Source: Acinetobacter sp. (GTDB lineage: Bacteria; Pseudomonadota; Gammaproteobacteria; Pseudomonadales; Moraxellaceae). From it: a DNA stretch of 42,715 nucleotides. The DNA is taken from the NCBI GenBank assembly GCA_008017315.1, contig SSHE01000098.1, positions 1 to 42,715 of the forward strand, written 5' to 3'. The translations under genes and the position numbers were made by a program. Numbering within the stretch: position 1 is the first letter of the stretch; every line of letters begins with the position of its first letter. Under the pieces are notes generated by a model, which searched no databases, was not told the DNA's origin, and worked only from the letters and a program-made list of their open reading frames with translations. Shown piece after piece: positions 8,808-19,288 of this stretch.

Positions 8808-9590
8808 ATGTCCAATAAAACCCATATTATTTTGATTCATGGTACGTGGTGTACAGGCAAGTCTTGGGGTAAGTTTGTACCTGCACTGGAAGCATTGGGC
8901 TTGCAGGTACATACGCCAACTTTACGCTATCATGATTTACCCATGGATGAGGGCGCGGAGAAAGTTGCTACCGTCAGCCTGACGGATTATGTCGATGATT
9001 TAAGCCAATTATTATTATCGTTGGACAGTCCAGCGATAATTTTGGGGCATTCCTTAGGTGGATTGATTGCTCAGCTCTTGGCAGCTCGGCATCCCGATAA
9101 ACAAAAAGGTTTGGTATTGCTCGGGCCTGCACCGATGGCAGGAATTTTTGCCCTTTATCCGACCATGCTGGCGACGTTTTATCAACATTATCTACAATGG
9201 GGGTTTTGGAAAAAACCATTGTATCCGACCAAAAAACGAGTATTTGACTATTGTATGAATCATCAACCTGATGATTTGCGTGAAGAATTTTATCGTGGTT
9301 TGGTGGCAGAGTCAGGGCGAGTGTATGCCGAATTGGCTTTTTGGTTCTTAGATCCAAATCAGGCATCCAAAGTCAATACCGCCGTGTTGCAGGAAACACC
9401 GATACTGGTGGTGACGGGTACGGATGATAAAATTGTGGTGTCGAATGTCCCCAAAGCCACGGCAAAAAAATATAAACGTTCAACCTATGTCGAACTGCAA
9501 GGTTCAGACCATATGTATGAGATGGGAGCGTTTATGCCAAAAACTGTTGCTCTGATTCAGGATTGGATGCAGAAGAATCGGCTTGAATGA
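8808..9590 (+). CDS. Alpha/beta-hydrolase
   Basis: The 260-residue alpha/beta-hydrolase has the oxyanion segment IHGTWCTG near the N-terminus and nucleophile elbow GHSLGG with Ser82. Late Asp (TGTDDK) and His (GSDHMYE) complete the triad. There is no signal peptide, so it is probably cytoplasmic. The substrate cannot be inferred; the general family includes esterases and lipases. It starts 50 bases after the persulfide dioxygenase-like gene and might be read through from it, but has its own spacer. A terminator follows. Confidence 0.8.
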   Translation: MSNKTHIILIHGTWCTGKSWGKFVPALEALGLQVHTPTLRYHDLPMDEGAEKVATVSLTDYVDDLSQLLLSLDSPAIILGHSLGGLIAQLLAARHPDKQKGLVLLGPAPMAGIFALYPTMLATFYQHYLQWGFWKKPLYPTKKRVFDYCMNHQPDDLREEFYRGLVAESGRVYAELAFWFLDPNQASKVNTAVLQETPILVVTGTDDKIVVSNVPKATAKKYKRSTYVELQGSDHMYEMGAFMPKTVALIQDWMQKNRLE

Positions 9591-9650
9591 TGTGGTTCCA
9601 CACATTAGACCACTATAAAGTATGCAATCTACCTAAATGCTGGTACAACG

Positions 9651-9675
9651 GGACGTAGTGATGCGTCCTTTTTTT
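9651..9675 (+). terminator. Intrinsic terminator after the alpha/beta-hydrolase gene
   Basis: GGACG (9651-9655) and CGTCC (9664-9668) form a short stem with an 8-base loop, followed at once by seven T residues. Confidence 0.75.
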
Positions 9676-9722
9676 GTGCTATGCTAGAGCTACAAAAAGT
9701 ATCAAATGAGAGGATTATCAGG

Positions 9723-9948
9723 ATGAATGCCATACGTCAAATTTATCATGATGTACAAGAGAGTATTCCTGTACCAGCATATAGAAGTTATTTTTATCAA
9801 TTTGGATGAACCGATAGTAGCTCATTTTCAACCTAAACAAGGACTGGGAACATTGGCATTACAATTATTTTCCAATGTTGAATATGAAAATGAGCTGGAA
9901 TTTGAACTTCCTGCAAAAGAATATCCACCTGCGATGACATTTGAATGA
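9723..9948 (+). pseudogene. Small antitoxin-like gene broken by a frameshift
   Basis: An ATG at 9723 behind GAGAGGAT opens a frame reading MNAIRQIYHDVQESIPVPA and then stops at TGA after only 28 residues. A different frame takes over at about 9775-9790, running IEVIFINLDEPIVAHF through to ELPAKEYPPAMTFE with its stop at 9946-9948. Joined by a shift of frame near 9775-9785, the two give one coherent product of about 75 residues, reminiscent of small antitoxin-type proteins. No toxin gene lies beside it. The homology is from memory of the pattern only; a sequencing error is also possible. Confidence 0.5.
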
Positions 9949-9982
9949 TTTTATTAGATACCTTTGAGAGTAGCTTTCCCTA

Positions 9983-10891
9983 TTACCCACTTAAAAACCG
10001 ATTGACCACTTTGGTAAATTGAAAAGGTTCAGTCACTAACGGCATATGCCCAGACTGTGCAAAGACTTGAATGTGAGCATTTTTCAATTGTTCCGCTACC
10101 GATAACTGTCCACGCATATCATACAAGGCGGATTGTTTGCCAATAATAAAATGCGTAGGTTTATCCAATGCAGCAAGGGCAGTGCGATAATCCTCATCAT
10201 GTTGCAGATAACTGCGTAAATACCACAAAATATAAGGAAGAGACTGCAAAGGCAAGAGTTGAGTTTGCCATTTGTTGGACGGTAGATAATGCAGCAGCTT
10301 GGTTAATCGTGAATCAGGGTTTTGTATTTGCATGAAACTTAACCACAGTTCATTGAGCTGTGCTTGTACACGAGGGGGAAGCTGGGCAATAGAACGCAGT
10401 TGTTGATGTGGTTCAAGCAGAGTAATCATCTGTTGCATCAAATTCAAAAAGGCATCTTGATGTTGTCCCATGAGACCATATCGCCATTCAGTATCATTTT
10501 TGATTTTTGCGGTTTGGTCGATATGTAGATAACGTCTGATTTTCTGGGCAAAATTTGCATATTTTAAGCCGTGCATAGTGGTGGTTGCACCCATGGAATA
10601 AGCAATCACATCTATTTCTTTCAGATTAAGCTGTTTCAGCAGAGCATCAATATCTTGCCAATGACTTTCAATGGTATTTAAATGTTGTGGAATTTTACAA
10701 TGTTTTGAGCCAGCAAAACCTCGATAATCGGGAATGATAAATCTGCGTTGATTTAAACTGGGTAAAATAAAGGGTAGCCATTGCCAACTACTCATCCCCA
10801 AACCCGATAAAATCAGTACAGGTCTGGCTTTGCCTTGACCGATTTCACGGACATACAGTTTTTCATTGTCGGGCATGGTGTAGTAAGTCAC
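9983..10891 (-). CDS. Alpha/beta-hydrolase coupled to a PadR regulator
   Basis: The 302-residue hydrolase has an SGLGMSSWQW oxyanion region and nucleophile motif AYSMG (Ser99), where the usual first Gly is Ala. A C-terminal SGHMPLV supplies the His. I chose GTG 10891 because AAAGGA lies seven bases upstream and overlaps the padR stop, implying translational coupling; a TTG at 10939 lies inside padR and has no such signal. It forms a two-gene operon with the regulator, divergent from fadH. A role in fatty-acid or ester metabolism is plausible from that context but not shown. Confidence 0.8.
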   Translation of the reverse strand: MTYYTMPDNEKLYVREIGQGKARPVLILSGLGMSSWQWLPFILPSLNQRRFIIPDYRGFAGSKHCKIPQHLNTIESHWQDIDALLKQLNLKEIDVIAYSMGATTTMHGLKYANFAQKIRRYLHIDQTAKIKNDTEWRYGLMGQHQDAFLNLMQQMITLLEPHQQLRSIAQLPPRVQAQLNELWLSFMQIQNPDSRLTKLLHYLPSNKWQTQLLPLQSLPYILWYLRSYLQHDEDYRTALAALDKPTHFIIGKQSALYDMRGQLSVAEQLKNAHIQVFAQSGHMPLVTEPFQFTKVVNRFLSG

Positions 10892-10895
10892 GGCA

Positions 10896-11453
10896 TTATC
10901 CTTTGCATTGTGGAGCTGGATGCTGTTGCAATAATTCAATCATCTGTTTGAGCCAGTCAGTCCAACCTACTTCAAATTGAATCCCTAATTCTAAAATTTT
11001 TTGTTGAATGAGGAAAGTACGCATATCCTGCTGATTTTGTTTTTGTTGGTCTTTGGCAAAAATTGCCTGATACAGGACATATTGTGCTTCATGTAATGCA
11101 AGATGGCGTTGTAATTCAGGTAAAATTGCCTCACCACCCAGTTGTGCTTCTGCACGAAGTTTGACCATGAGTTCACAACGAAGCTTGGCAAGAGGGCTAT
11201 TTTGTGTAATCCATTGCTGTAATTCATCCTGTCCAGTTTGCTCAACTTGATAGGTTTTTTTACGTGAATCACTGTCCTCTGTATTGATGGTACTTATCCA
11301 GCCCTTGTCCAGCATTTGCCCCAACTCTCGATAAATCTGCTGATGGGTCGCATTCCAGAAAAATCCCATGGAACGGTCAAAACGTTTGGCAAGCTCAATA
11401 CCTGTGCTAGGTTTTTCCAGTAAGCTGGTTAAAAGAACATGAGATAAGGACAT
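10896..11453 (-). CDS. PadR-family transcriptional regulator
   Basis: The 185-residue protein has an N-terminal PadR winged helix (SLSHVLLTSLLEKPSTGIEL; FFWNATHQQIYRELGQM; DSRKKTYQVEQTGQDEL). A C-terminal helical dimerisation domain follows from about residue 95. PadR proteins are mostly repressors of genes for aromatic or lipophilic compounds. Two identical 16-bp inverted repeats stand in the divergent spacer to fadH, so it very likely controls itself, its hydrolase partner and fadH. The effector is unknown; an acyl-CoA or fatty acid would suit the target. Confidence 0.85.
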   Translation of the reverse strand: MSLSHVLLTSLLEKPSTGIELAKRFDRSMGFFWNATHQQIYRELGQMLDKGWISTINTEDSDSRKKTYQVEQTGQDELQQWITQNSPLAKLRCELMVKLRAEAQLGGEAILPELQRHLALHEAQYVLYQAIFAKDQQKQNQQDMRTFLIQQKILELGIQFEVGWTDWLKQMIELLQQHPAPQCKG

Positions 11454-11495
11454 AGCGAATCATTTCATCAACAGACTGCAGTATTGTAAATTATT

Positions 11496-11511
11496 ATGCA
11501 ACATATTGCAT
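11496..11511. promoter_or_regulatory. PadR operator copy 1
   Basis: ATGCAACATATTGCAT has perfect ATGCAA/TTGCAT arms with a CATA centre. It overlaps the proposed -35 element of fadH and lies just upstream of padR. Confidence 0.7.
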
Positions 11512-11533
11512 ACTTTATTTGTATTGCTATAAC
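11506..11533 (+). promoter_or_regulatory. Candidate sigma-70 promoter for fadH
   Basis: A weak -35, TTGCAT (11506-11511), and a good -10, TATAAC (11528-11533), are separated by 16 bases. The -35 is inside operator 1, and operator 2 begins 14 bases after the -10, around or just past the start of transcription. This arrangement fits repression. Confidence 0.55.
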
Positions 11534-11547
11534 ATTTACGCTAATCT

Positions 11548-11563
11548 ATGCAACATATTGCAT
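11548..11563. promoter_or_regulatory. PadR operator copy 2
   Basis: A second exact copy of the 16-bp site, starting 52 bases after the first (about five helical turns), so both face the same side of the DNA. Confidence 0.7.
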
Positions 11564-11594
11564 GATTTATTTTTGCCAGCCACCGCAAGCCTAA

Positions 11595-13634
<2,040 letters not shown>

Positions 13635-13651
13635 ATGGTATAGCGTGTAAA

Positions 13652-13687
13652 AATATGGCATAGGGTAACAGCTATGCCATATTTTTT
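13652..13687. terminator. Bidirectional terminator between fadH and oxyR
   Basis: AATATGGCATAG (13652-13663) and CTATGCCATATT (13672-13683) give a 12-bp stem with an 8-base loop. A-rich DNA before it and T-rich DNA after it let it serve both convergent genes. Confidence 0.85.
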
Positions 13688-14621
13688 ATTGATTAATGAA
13701 TACTTTAGCATTATCCGATAGGATAGTCTGGCTAATAGTGCTCAGAATTTGCTGCAATAAATCAAACTCAGTTTGTAACGGTGTACTCTTACGAGTAATT
13801 AGTGCCAGTGTTCGCTCTGGCGGATGTTTGATGCGATGAATGACGATGTCTTGACGTGCTTTTAGACCTGAACTTTGCGTCGCAATTTCAGGCAACATAG
13901 TATAGCCCAAATTGGCAGATACCATTTCCAAGAGTGTTGGTAATGAGCTGGCTTTTAAACGAGAGTCATTTTTACGGTCGTTGATTGGACAGGCACTTAA
14001 AGTATGGTCACGCAAGCAATGACCTTCTTCCAATAAAATCAGACGAGATAAATCGAGTTCGTCAATTGTTTTTGCTTGTAAGGTCTGTTTATCATTGCGA
14101 TGGCAGACAATAAATAGCTTTTCTGTAGCGACTTCTTTAATCTTTAAACCATGTGTGTCAAAGGGTAATGCTAGTACAATCATATCCAGACTGCCATGTT
14201 CCAGATTGGCAAGGATTTTGTCACTTTGAGCCTCATGCAGATGTAGCTGAATACGAGGCAATTCCTTTTGTACCATGCTCAGTAGCTGGGTGAGGATAAA
14301 TGGGGCGATCGTGGGAATAATGCCAAGGTGCAAATCCCCAGTGAGCGGTTCGCTCATTTCACGACTTAGACGCATCAAATCCTGTGCATCTGCTAACAGA
14401 ACACGTGCACGTGCGACCACTTCCTCACCTAGAGGGGTAAGTCTGACATTTTGTCGGTCACGCTCTACCAAAACACCACCAAGCAGGCGTTCCAGCTCCA
14501 TAATTCCACCCGATAGCGTGGACTGGGTCACAAAGGAGCGACGAGCTGCCTCAGTAAAGTGTAAAGTTTCCGATAAGGTGACCAAATAAGAAAGCTGACG
14601 TAATGAAGGAAGAGCAGCCAT
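13686..14621 (-). CDS. oxyR: Hydrogen-peroxide sensor, LysR family
   Basis: The 311-residue LysR protein has an N-terminal helix-turn-helix. The redox segment GHCLRDHTLSAC carries C202 and C211, nine residues apart as in the OxyR disulfide pair. OxyR forms that disulfide when oxidised by H2O2 and activates catalase and alkyl hydroperoxide reductase genes. It is the last gene of the rubA-rubB-estB-oxyR operon described in Acinetobacter sp. ADP1, beginning 12 bases after the estB stop. Unlike most LysR genes it is not divergent from a target, so it is probably carried on the upstream transcript. Confidence 0.93.
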   Translation of the reverse strand: MAALPSLRQLSYLVTLSETLHFTEAARRSFVTQSTLSGGIMELERLLGGVLVERDRQNVRLTPLGEEVVARARVLLADAQDLMRLSREMSEPLTGDLHLGIIPTIAPFILTQLLSMVQKELPRIQLHLHEAQSDKILANLEHGSLDMIVLALPFDTHGLKIKEVATEKLFIVCHRNDKQTLQAKTIDELDLSRLILLEEGHCLRDHTLSACPINDRKNDSRLKASSLPTLLEMVSANLGYTMLPEIATQSSGLKARQDIVIHRIKHPPERTLALITRKSTPLQTEFDLLQQILSTISQTILSDNAKVFINQ

Positions 14622-14632
14622 AATGTCCTAGC

Positions 14633-15571
14633 TTAATGATTAAAGTGTTGTACAAAATGTTGTACTAATGTTGGTATGAAATAGGGTGCAAGATCATGCC
14701 CCATGCCATCAATCAGTTCAAATTGAGCATTTTTAATCGCTTTCGCCACTGCTCTACCATGTGATGGCGGTAGTAAACGATCTTTGCGACCATGCACGAC
14801 TATCGTAGGTTGTTGGATGTGTTTGTCAAGAGGTAATAGTGAACCAGTACATAGAATCGCAAGGAATTGTTGTAATATGCCCGCAGGATAATAGCTACGA
14901 TGGTAAAGTTTACGAGCAGTTGCGGCTGCTTCAATTTGATTGATAAAACCAGCTGAACCAACAGTATTAAACACTTTGACCGAATGTCGAATAATGCCTT
15001 CTGCATCACGTTGTTCTGGGCGTGCAATCAGGCTCATCAATTGTTTGGGAAATGGTGGTGGCAATAATGGCTGATTATTACTGGTAAATAATAAGCCTAA
15101 TTTTTGTACTTTTTCTGGATATTTTGCCGCTAGAATTTGGGCAATCATCCCTCCCATGGATGCACCAATCACATTGACGTGTTTGAGTTGTAGTGCATCA
15201 ATTAACAGACTCACATCTTCGGCCATATCATATAGATTATAAGGTGCACCATTATTTTTTAAGCCAAGACTAAAACGTCCCATCAGTTTGAATGTATTGA
15301 GGCGTTTGCCTTTTTGACGTATTTTGCTGGATAAACCAATATCACGATTATCAAAACGAATGACTTGATAACCAGCATCAATCAGTTGCTTACAAAACGC
15401 ATCGGGCCAGAACAGCATTTGTGCACCCAACCCCATAATTAATAAAATCGTGGGGTGCTGTGGATTGCCACCTATTTCTACATGTAGGCTGAGTTGATTG
15501 GGTAAATCAACTTTGCATTCACGCATAAAATCGGCATAAGGCGAAGGCTGAAATTGTAAGGCTGCTGACAT
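14633..15571 (-). CDS. estB: Esterase EstB, alpha/beta-hydrolase
   Basis: The 312-residue hydrolase has LIMGLGAQMLFW in the oxyanion region, nucleophile elbow GASMGG (Ser138), Asp in VHGRKDRLLPP and His in DGMGHDLAP. I chose ATG 15571, preceded by GGGAA at eight bases, over a TTG at 15622. In ADP1 the gene in this position encodes an esterase within the rubAB operon. No signal peptide is seen. It may cleave esters arising from alkane or wax-ester metabolism, but that is inference from location. Confidence 0.88.
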   Translation of the reverse strand: MSAALQFQPSPYADFMRECKVDLPNQLSLHVEIGGNPQHPTILLIMGLGAQMLFWPDAFCKQLIDAGYQVIRFDNRDIGLSSKIRQKGKRLNTFKLMGRFSLGLKNNGAPYNLYDMAEDVSLLIDALQLKHVNVIGASMGGMIAQILAAKYPEKVQKLGLLFTSNNQPLLPPPFPKQLMSLIARPEQRDAEGIIRHSVKVFNTVGSAGFINQIEAAATARKLYHRSYYPAGILQQFLAILCTGSLLPLDKHIQQPTIVVHGRKDRLLPPSHGRAVAKAIKNAQFELIDGMGHDLAPYFIPTLVQHFVQHFNH

Positions 15572-15637
15572 GGTAGTATTCCCAAATTGGGCAAGAGAAA
15601 AATGCTTGCCCGAATGTATCAAATCATCAAATAATAT

Positions 15638-16831
15638 TTAAACCTGTGCAGGGATTAAATCTGGAACAAGTTTGGCAAGGGTCAAACGTTGTTTAGCTGC
15701 GGTTGCACCCAGTAGCACAAAACCGCGTAAAGTTCCTGTGTTATCCATCGCTTTGGCAAGCATTCCATCATCAAATTCTTCCGTTTCCCACGTGACTTCT
15801 ACATCCATAGGGGCAGGAAGTACGGTTAATGGGGCAGCAGGGGTTTTGACTGCTACGGGCATTGCTGGATAATGTACATGTGTGGTTTCACCTGCCAGCG
15901 TTTTGGCTAAGGCACGTGCTTGTTGCATGATTGGCATGACGAAAGGCAATAATGTACCATTGACCTCTGCACAGTCACCAATCGCATAGATATCTGCTTG
16001 ATTGGTTTGTAGTAAAGAATTGGTCATGATGCCACGGCTGGTTTGAATATCAGCATGTTTGGCAAGGTCAATATTGGGTTGTAAACCAATCGCAGACAGT
16101 ACCACATCTACGACAAAACGCTGACCATTGGCTAAAGTTACTTCATAATCATCTGCACCAGCACTGGTTGCAGGGATGATATTGACTTTATCAACTGTTG
16201 TAGCCAGACAGAATTTAATACCTGCCTCTTCCAGATTTTCACGGAATGCTGTTGCTGTGTGCGGTGGCAATAAACGTCCAAGTGGTTGCGGTGCTAAATC
16301 AACAACGGTTACTTGATGTGCGGTATTTTGTAAGTCATTGGCAAATTCACAACCAATTAAGCCTGCACCAAGAATCAGTACACGCTTATCTGGACGCTGT
16401 TCTAAATGCTCACGGAAATTTTTATAGTCCTTCAGATTATTGACCACACAAATATCGTCCGCACCATCACCAGAAATCGCAAGGCGAATTGGATTTGCTC
16501 CAATCGCAAGCACTAATTTGCTATAAGGTTGCTCGGTACTTTCATCATTGCATTCAAGCTGTAAGGTATGTGTTGTTGCATCAATGGATTTCACCCAGGT
16601 ATGGGCTTTGATGATCATATTGAGTTGTGCACTCATTTTTGCCGCATCACCCAATGCAATTTGTTCAGGTGATTTTTTACCTACCAGTGCATTGGAAAGG
16701 GTGGGTTTGGCATAATTGCTGGCATCGTCCGCACAAATCATCACCAGTTCTTGTTCTGGATTGAGTTTACGGTATTCTCGTGCCAGTGTATAACCTGCCA
16801 TACCCGAACCAATAATGACTATAGGCTGCAT
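15638..16831 (-). CDS. rubB: Rubredoxin-NAD(+) reductase
   Basis: The 397-residue FAD/NADH oxidoreductase has the FAD motif GSGMAG (residues 8-13), a second NADH motif (ILGAGLIGCEFA) and a late YAIGDCAEV FAD motif. It passes electrons from NADH to rubredoxin, which feeds the alkane hydroxylase AlkB/AlkM. I chose ATG 16831 because GGAGAGG precedes it; an ATG four codons earlier overlaps that ribosome site. It is downstream of rubA, separated by a strong hairpin, and followed by estB. Confidence 0.93.
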   Translation of the reverse strand: MQPIVIIGSGMAGYTLAREYRKLNPEQELVMICADDASNYAKPTLSNALVGKKSPEQIALGDAAKMSAQLNMIIKAHTWVKSIDATTHTLQLECNDESTEQPYSKLVLAIGANPIRLAISGDGADDICVVNNLKDYKNFREHLEQRPDKRVLILGAGLIGCEFANDLQNTAHQVTVVDLAPQPLGRLLPPHTATAFRENLEEAGIKFCLATTVDKVNIIPATSAGADDYEVTLANGQRFVVDVVLSAIGLQPNIDLAKHADIQTSRGIMTNSLLQTNQADIYAIGDCAEVNGTLLPFVMPIMQQARALAKTLAGETTHVHYPAMPVAVKTPAAPLTVLPAPMDVEVTWETEEFDDGMLAKAMDNTGTLRGFVLLGATAAKQRLTLAKLVPDLIPAQV

Positions 16832-16870
16832 TGTCCTCTCCATGCAAATTTAATTTTCTAAACATAAAAA

Positions 16871-16898
16871 ACCATGCCGAGTCTGGCATGGTATTAAA
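16871..16898 (-). terminator. Intercistronic hairpin between rubA and rubB
   Basis: ACCATGCC (16871-16878) and GGCATGGT (16885-16892) form a perfect 8-bp stem with a 6-base loop. Read on the minus strand, it has a run of six T after the stem and is shaped like an intrinsic terminator. It lies inside a known operon, so it probably lets only part of the transcripts through or stabilises rubA mRNA. Confidence 0.7.
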
Positions 16899-16903
16899 AA
16901 AAC

Positions 16904-17068
16904 TTAGATTTCAATCATTTCAAAATCTACTTTTGAAACGCCACAATCTGGGCATGTCCAATCTTCGGGAATATCTTCCCATTTCGTTCCAGCAGTGATA
17001 CCGTCTTGTGGCCAACCTTCGGCTTCATCATAAATCCAGCCACATACGATACATTGATATTTTTTCAT
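16904..17068 (-). CDS. rubA: Rubredoxin
   Basis: This 54-residue protein begins [18 protein letters not shown]. Its two CxxC knuckles, CIVC (residues 6-9) and CPDC (39-42), bind one iron. Rubredoxin carries electrons from rubredoxin reductase to membrane alkane hydroxylase. ATG start with GGAGAT four bases upstream. It is the first gene of the operon, and no second rubredoxin domain is fused. Length and motifs are standard for RubA. Confidence 0.95.
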   Translation of the reverse strand: MKKYQCIVCGWIYDEAEGWPQDGITAGTKWEDIPEDWTCPDCGVSKVDFEMIEI

Positions 17069-17382
17069 TGAAATCTCCATTCGCTGATGAGGTGGACTAT
17101 CTGCTGCCTATCAGCGATACAACTTGAATTGACAGTAGGGTCTGTTGAAGTTCCATAAATGGATTGCGTTGTAGGCTAAAATTTCAATAGACCTTGACTT
17201 GCCAAGCTTTTATCAGCACTAATACTAAAGTGATATGCACAGAAAATAAAGCTTGAATTGAGTTTATTACGCTATAATTTTTTTAGATATGTCTTATTTG
17301 CAAATACTTTAAGGCAATCAGGCAAATACTATGAGTTTGGAGAGAGTTATTGGGGAAATAGAATAGGGCTGGTTGCCCAATC
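17069..17382. other. Leader/intergenic region upstream of rubA
   Basis: These 314 bases lie between rubA (transcribed away to the left) and the 3' end of yqeY. I see no supported ORF. The stretch must hold the rubA promoter on the minus strand, but no -35/-10 pair is convincing. It also holds an imperfect inverted repeat (separate entry) and a small GGGC/GCCC hairpin (17366-17378) without a T-run near the yqeY stop. Confidence 0.6.
17139..17193. repeat. 55-bp inverted-repeat element in the rubA leader
   Basis: GGTCTGTTGAA (17139-17149) and TTCAATAGACC (17183-17193) are inverted copies matching 10 of 11 bases, with 33 bases between. Terminal repeats of this kind suggest the remains of a small insertion element, but no target duplication or transposase is visible. 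Confidence 0.4.
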
Positions 17383-17829
17383 TTAAGCAAGTTTCGCCTT
17401 GATTTTGGCAGATACCAAAGAGGCATCAGCACGTCCAGCTATGATTGGACGTAGAGTATTCATCACCTTACCCATATCTTTCATGCTAGTAGCACCTTGT
17501 GCATCAATCGTTTGCACAATGAGAGAATCAAGCTCTTCCTCAGTCATAGCTTCAGGTAGAAATTGAGAAAGTATCTCAAGTTCGGCTTGTTCTTTACTAG
17601 CTAAATCTAATCGATTTGCACCTTCAAAGGCTTTAATCGATTCTTTACGTTGTTTTACCTGTTTTTCGACGACATTTAAAACTTGAGCATCGTCAAGTTC
17701 AATCCGTTCATCGACTTCAATTTGTTTGATTGCCGCTTGTAAACCACGAATTACCGTTACTACCGCCATGTTTTTGGCTTTCATGGCAGTTTTTAGGGTA
17801 TCAGTAATACTGTTTTTTAGCGTGGTCAT
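17383..17829 (-). CDS. yqeY: GatB/YqeY domain protein
   Basis: The 148-residue protein matches the YqeY family throughout (ITDTLKTAMKAKN; VIRGLQAAIKQIEV; EAMTEEELDSLI; GKVMNTLRPIIAGRAD). The fold is the tRNA-binding tail domain of GatB, the amidotransferase subunit, but stand-alone YqeY is not an amidotransferase. A tRNA-related role is assumed. It follows rpsU by 23 bases in the conserved rpsU-yqeY pair of the macromolecular synthesis region. There is no signal peptide. Confidence 0.9.
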   Translation of the reverse strand: MTTLKNSITDTLKTAMKAKNMAVVTVIRGLQAAIKQIEVDERIELDDAQVLNVVEKQVKQRKESIKAFEGANRLDLASKEQAELEILSQFLPEAMTEEELDSLIVQTIDAQGATSMKDMGKVMNTLRPIIAGRADASLVSAKIKAKLA

Positions 17830-17852
17830 AGCAGGCTCAATTCACAAATTAA

Positions 17853-18068
17853 TTAGTAAAGGCGAGTTGTACGGATAGATTCACGAGCAACTTTTTTTGC
17901 ATAACGCTTAACAGCTGCAGCTTTTTTGCGTTTACGTTCTTGGGTTGGTTTTTCGTAGAATTCACGTTTACGAACGTCTGCTAAGACACCAGCTTTTTCG
18001 CATGAACGTTTGAAACGACGGATGGCTACGTCAACTGGTTCGCCTTCTTTCAATTTAACTTGTGGCAT
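17853..18068 (-). CDS. rpsU: 30S ribosomal protein S21
   Basis: The 71-residue basic protein matches S21 over its length ([38 protein letters not shown]). S21 binds the 30S platform near the anti-Shine-Dalgarno and helps initiation. ATG start with a clear AGGA upstream. It is divergent from tsaD, the classical arrangement at this locus. Confidence 0.97.
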   Translation of the reverse strand: MPQVKLKEGEPVDVAIRRFKRSCEKAGVLADVRKREFYEKPTQERKRKKAAAVKRYAKKVARESIRTTRLY

Positions 18069-18212
18069 GAATAATCCTCATAGATGATGGATAAATGTAA
18101 GCACCCCATGTGCCTACGGTGATAGAGTGCGGTATTTTACGCTTTTACATTGATAAGTACAAGTCTATAATGTCGTTATCCGATTTTTGATTGATTTTGA
18201 TAGGCATTAAAT

Positions 18213-19220
18213 ATGTTGGTACTTGGTCTGGAAACATCCTGTGATGAAACAGGGTTGGCATTATATGACAGCGAAAAAGGACTTTTAGGGCAAGTATTAT
18301 ATAGTCAAATTCAGCTTCACGCCGAATATGGTGGCGTTGTTCCTGAATTGGCTTCTCGTGATCATGTGCGTAAACTGATTCCTTTGTTAAATCAATTGTT
18401 ACAACAAAGTGGCGTGAAAAAATCGGATATTGATGCAGTGGCTTATACTCGAGGACCAGGCTTGATGGGGGCGTTGATGACGGGTGCATTATTTGGGCGG
18501 ACGTTGGCGTTTGCCTTAAATATTCCTGCGATTGGTGTGCATCATATGGAAGGACATTTACTTGCTCCATTATTATCTAAAAATCCACCACAGTTCCCAT
18601 TTGTTGCATTATTGGTATCGGGTGGGCATACACAATTGATGGCAGCCCATGCACTCGGTGAGTATGAATTATTGGGTGAATCCATAGATGATGCCGCAGG
18701 TGAGGCTTTTGATAAAGTAGCGAAAATGCTCAAACTGCCTTATCCAGGAGGGCCGCAGATTGCCAAATTGGCACAGCAGGGCAATTCTGATGCCTTTGCT
18801 TTTCCACGCCCACTGATGCAGCAGGCCTTAAATTTTTCTTTTAGTGGTTTAAAAACAGCCGTTTCTAGCCAAATTAAAGCCGTGGCAGGACAAGGGCGAG
18901 ATGCGGATATTGCTGCATCTTTTCAAGAGGCAGTGGTGGATACTTTGCTGAAAAAATCCATTAAAGCCTTAAAACAGACTGGTTTAAAGCAACTTGTCAT
19001 TGCAGGTGGGGTAAGTGCCAATTTACGCTTACGAGAAAAATTGGAAAATTCGCTCAGTGGTATGGGGGCGACAGTTTATTATGCCGAGCCTGCTTTATGT
19101 ACCGACAATGGAGCAATGATTGCCTTTGCAGGTTATCAGCGTTTAAAAGCAGGGCAACAGGATGATTTAGCCGTCACTACCACACCAAGATGGGCAATGA
19201 CGGAGTTGAGTTTGGTTTAG
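18213..19220 (+). CDS. tsaD: tRNA threonylcarbamoyladenosine (t6A37) transferase subunit
   Basis: The 335-residue ASKHA-fold protein has the N-terminal [11 protein letters not shown] phosphate loop and metal ligands in HHMEGH (H111, H115). A second nucleotide segment, VSGGHTQL, and the late [11 protein letters not shown] are also present. TsaD moves the threonylcarbamoyl group to A37 of ANN-reading tRNAs with TsaB and TsaE. The last 49 coding bases are repeated about 0.8 kb downstream, so the present 3' end appears to have been supplied by an inserted unit. The two copies differ by Pro versus Ala before [10 protein letters not shown]. The protein itself is intact. Confidence 0.95.
   Translation: MLVLGLETSCDETGLALYDSEKGLLGQVLYSQIQLHAEYGGVVPELASRDHVRKLIPLLNQLLQQSGVKKSDIDAVAYTRGPGLMGALMTGALFGRTLAFALNIPAIGVHHMEGHLLAPLLSKNPPQFPFVALLVSGGHTQLMAAHALGEYELLGESIDDAAGEAFDKVAKMLKLPYPGGPQIAKLAQQGNSDAFAFPRPLMQQALNFSFSGLKTAVSSQIKAVAGQGRDADIAASFQEAVVDTLLKKSIKALKQTGLKQLVIAGGVSANLRLREKLENSLSGMGATVYYAEPALCTDNGAMIAFAGYQRLKAGQQDDLAVTTTPRWAMTELSLV
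19171..19219 (+). repeat. Direct repeat, left copy (inside tsaD 3' end)
   Basis: These 49 bases match 20015-20063 at 48 positions, differing only at 19185 (C, versus G at 20029). They encode the final 16 residues of TsaD up to the first two bases of the stop codon. Confidence 0.95.
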
Positions 19221-19241
19221 AACTTGAGAGTCATTATGTTG

Positions 19242-19270
19242 TTTGCATTTGTAAACGGTTTAATTATACT
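19242..19270 (+). promoter_or_regulatory. Candidate promoter of the two-gene unit
   Basis: TTTGCA (19242-19247) and TATACT (19265-19270) are 17 bases apart. GTTT (19241-19244) and AAAC (19253-19256) flank part of it as a short inverted repeat that could serve as an operator. Confidence 0.45.
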
Positions 19271-19288
19271 TAACCATCAGGAAACTGG

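Noticed and set aside
14633..15622. Long form of EstB from a TTG at 15622
   Set aside because: ATG 15571 has a well-placed GGGAA; the extra residues are not needed and have no ribosome site.
17366..17378. GGGC/GCCC hairpin as the yqeY terminator
   Set aside because: Only four pairs and no T-run on the minus strand; termination here is not supported.
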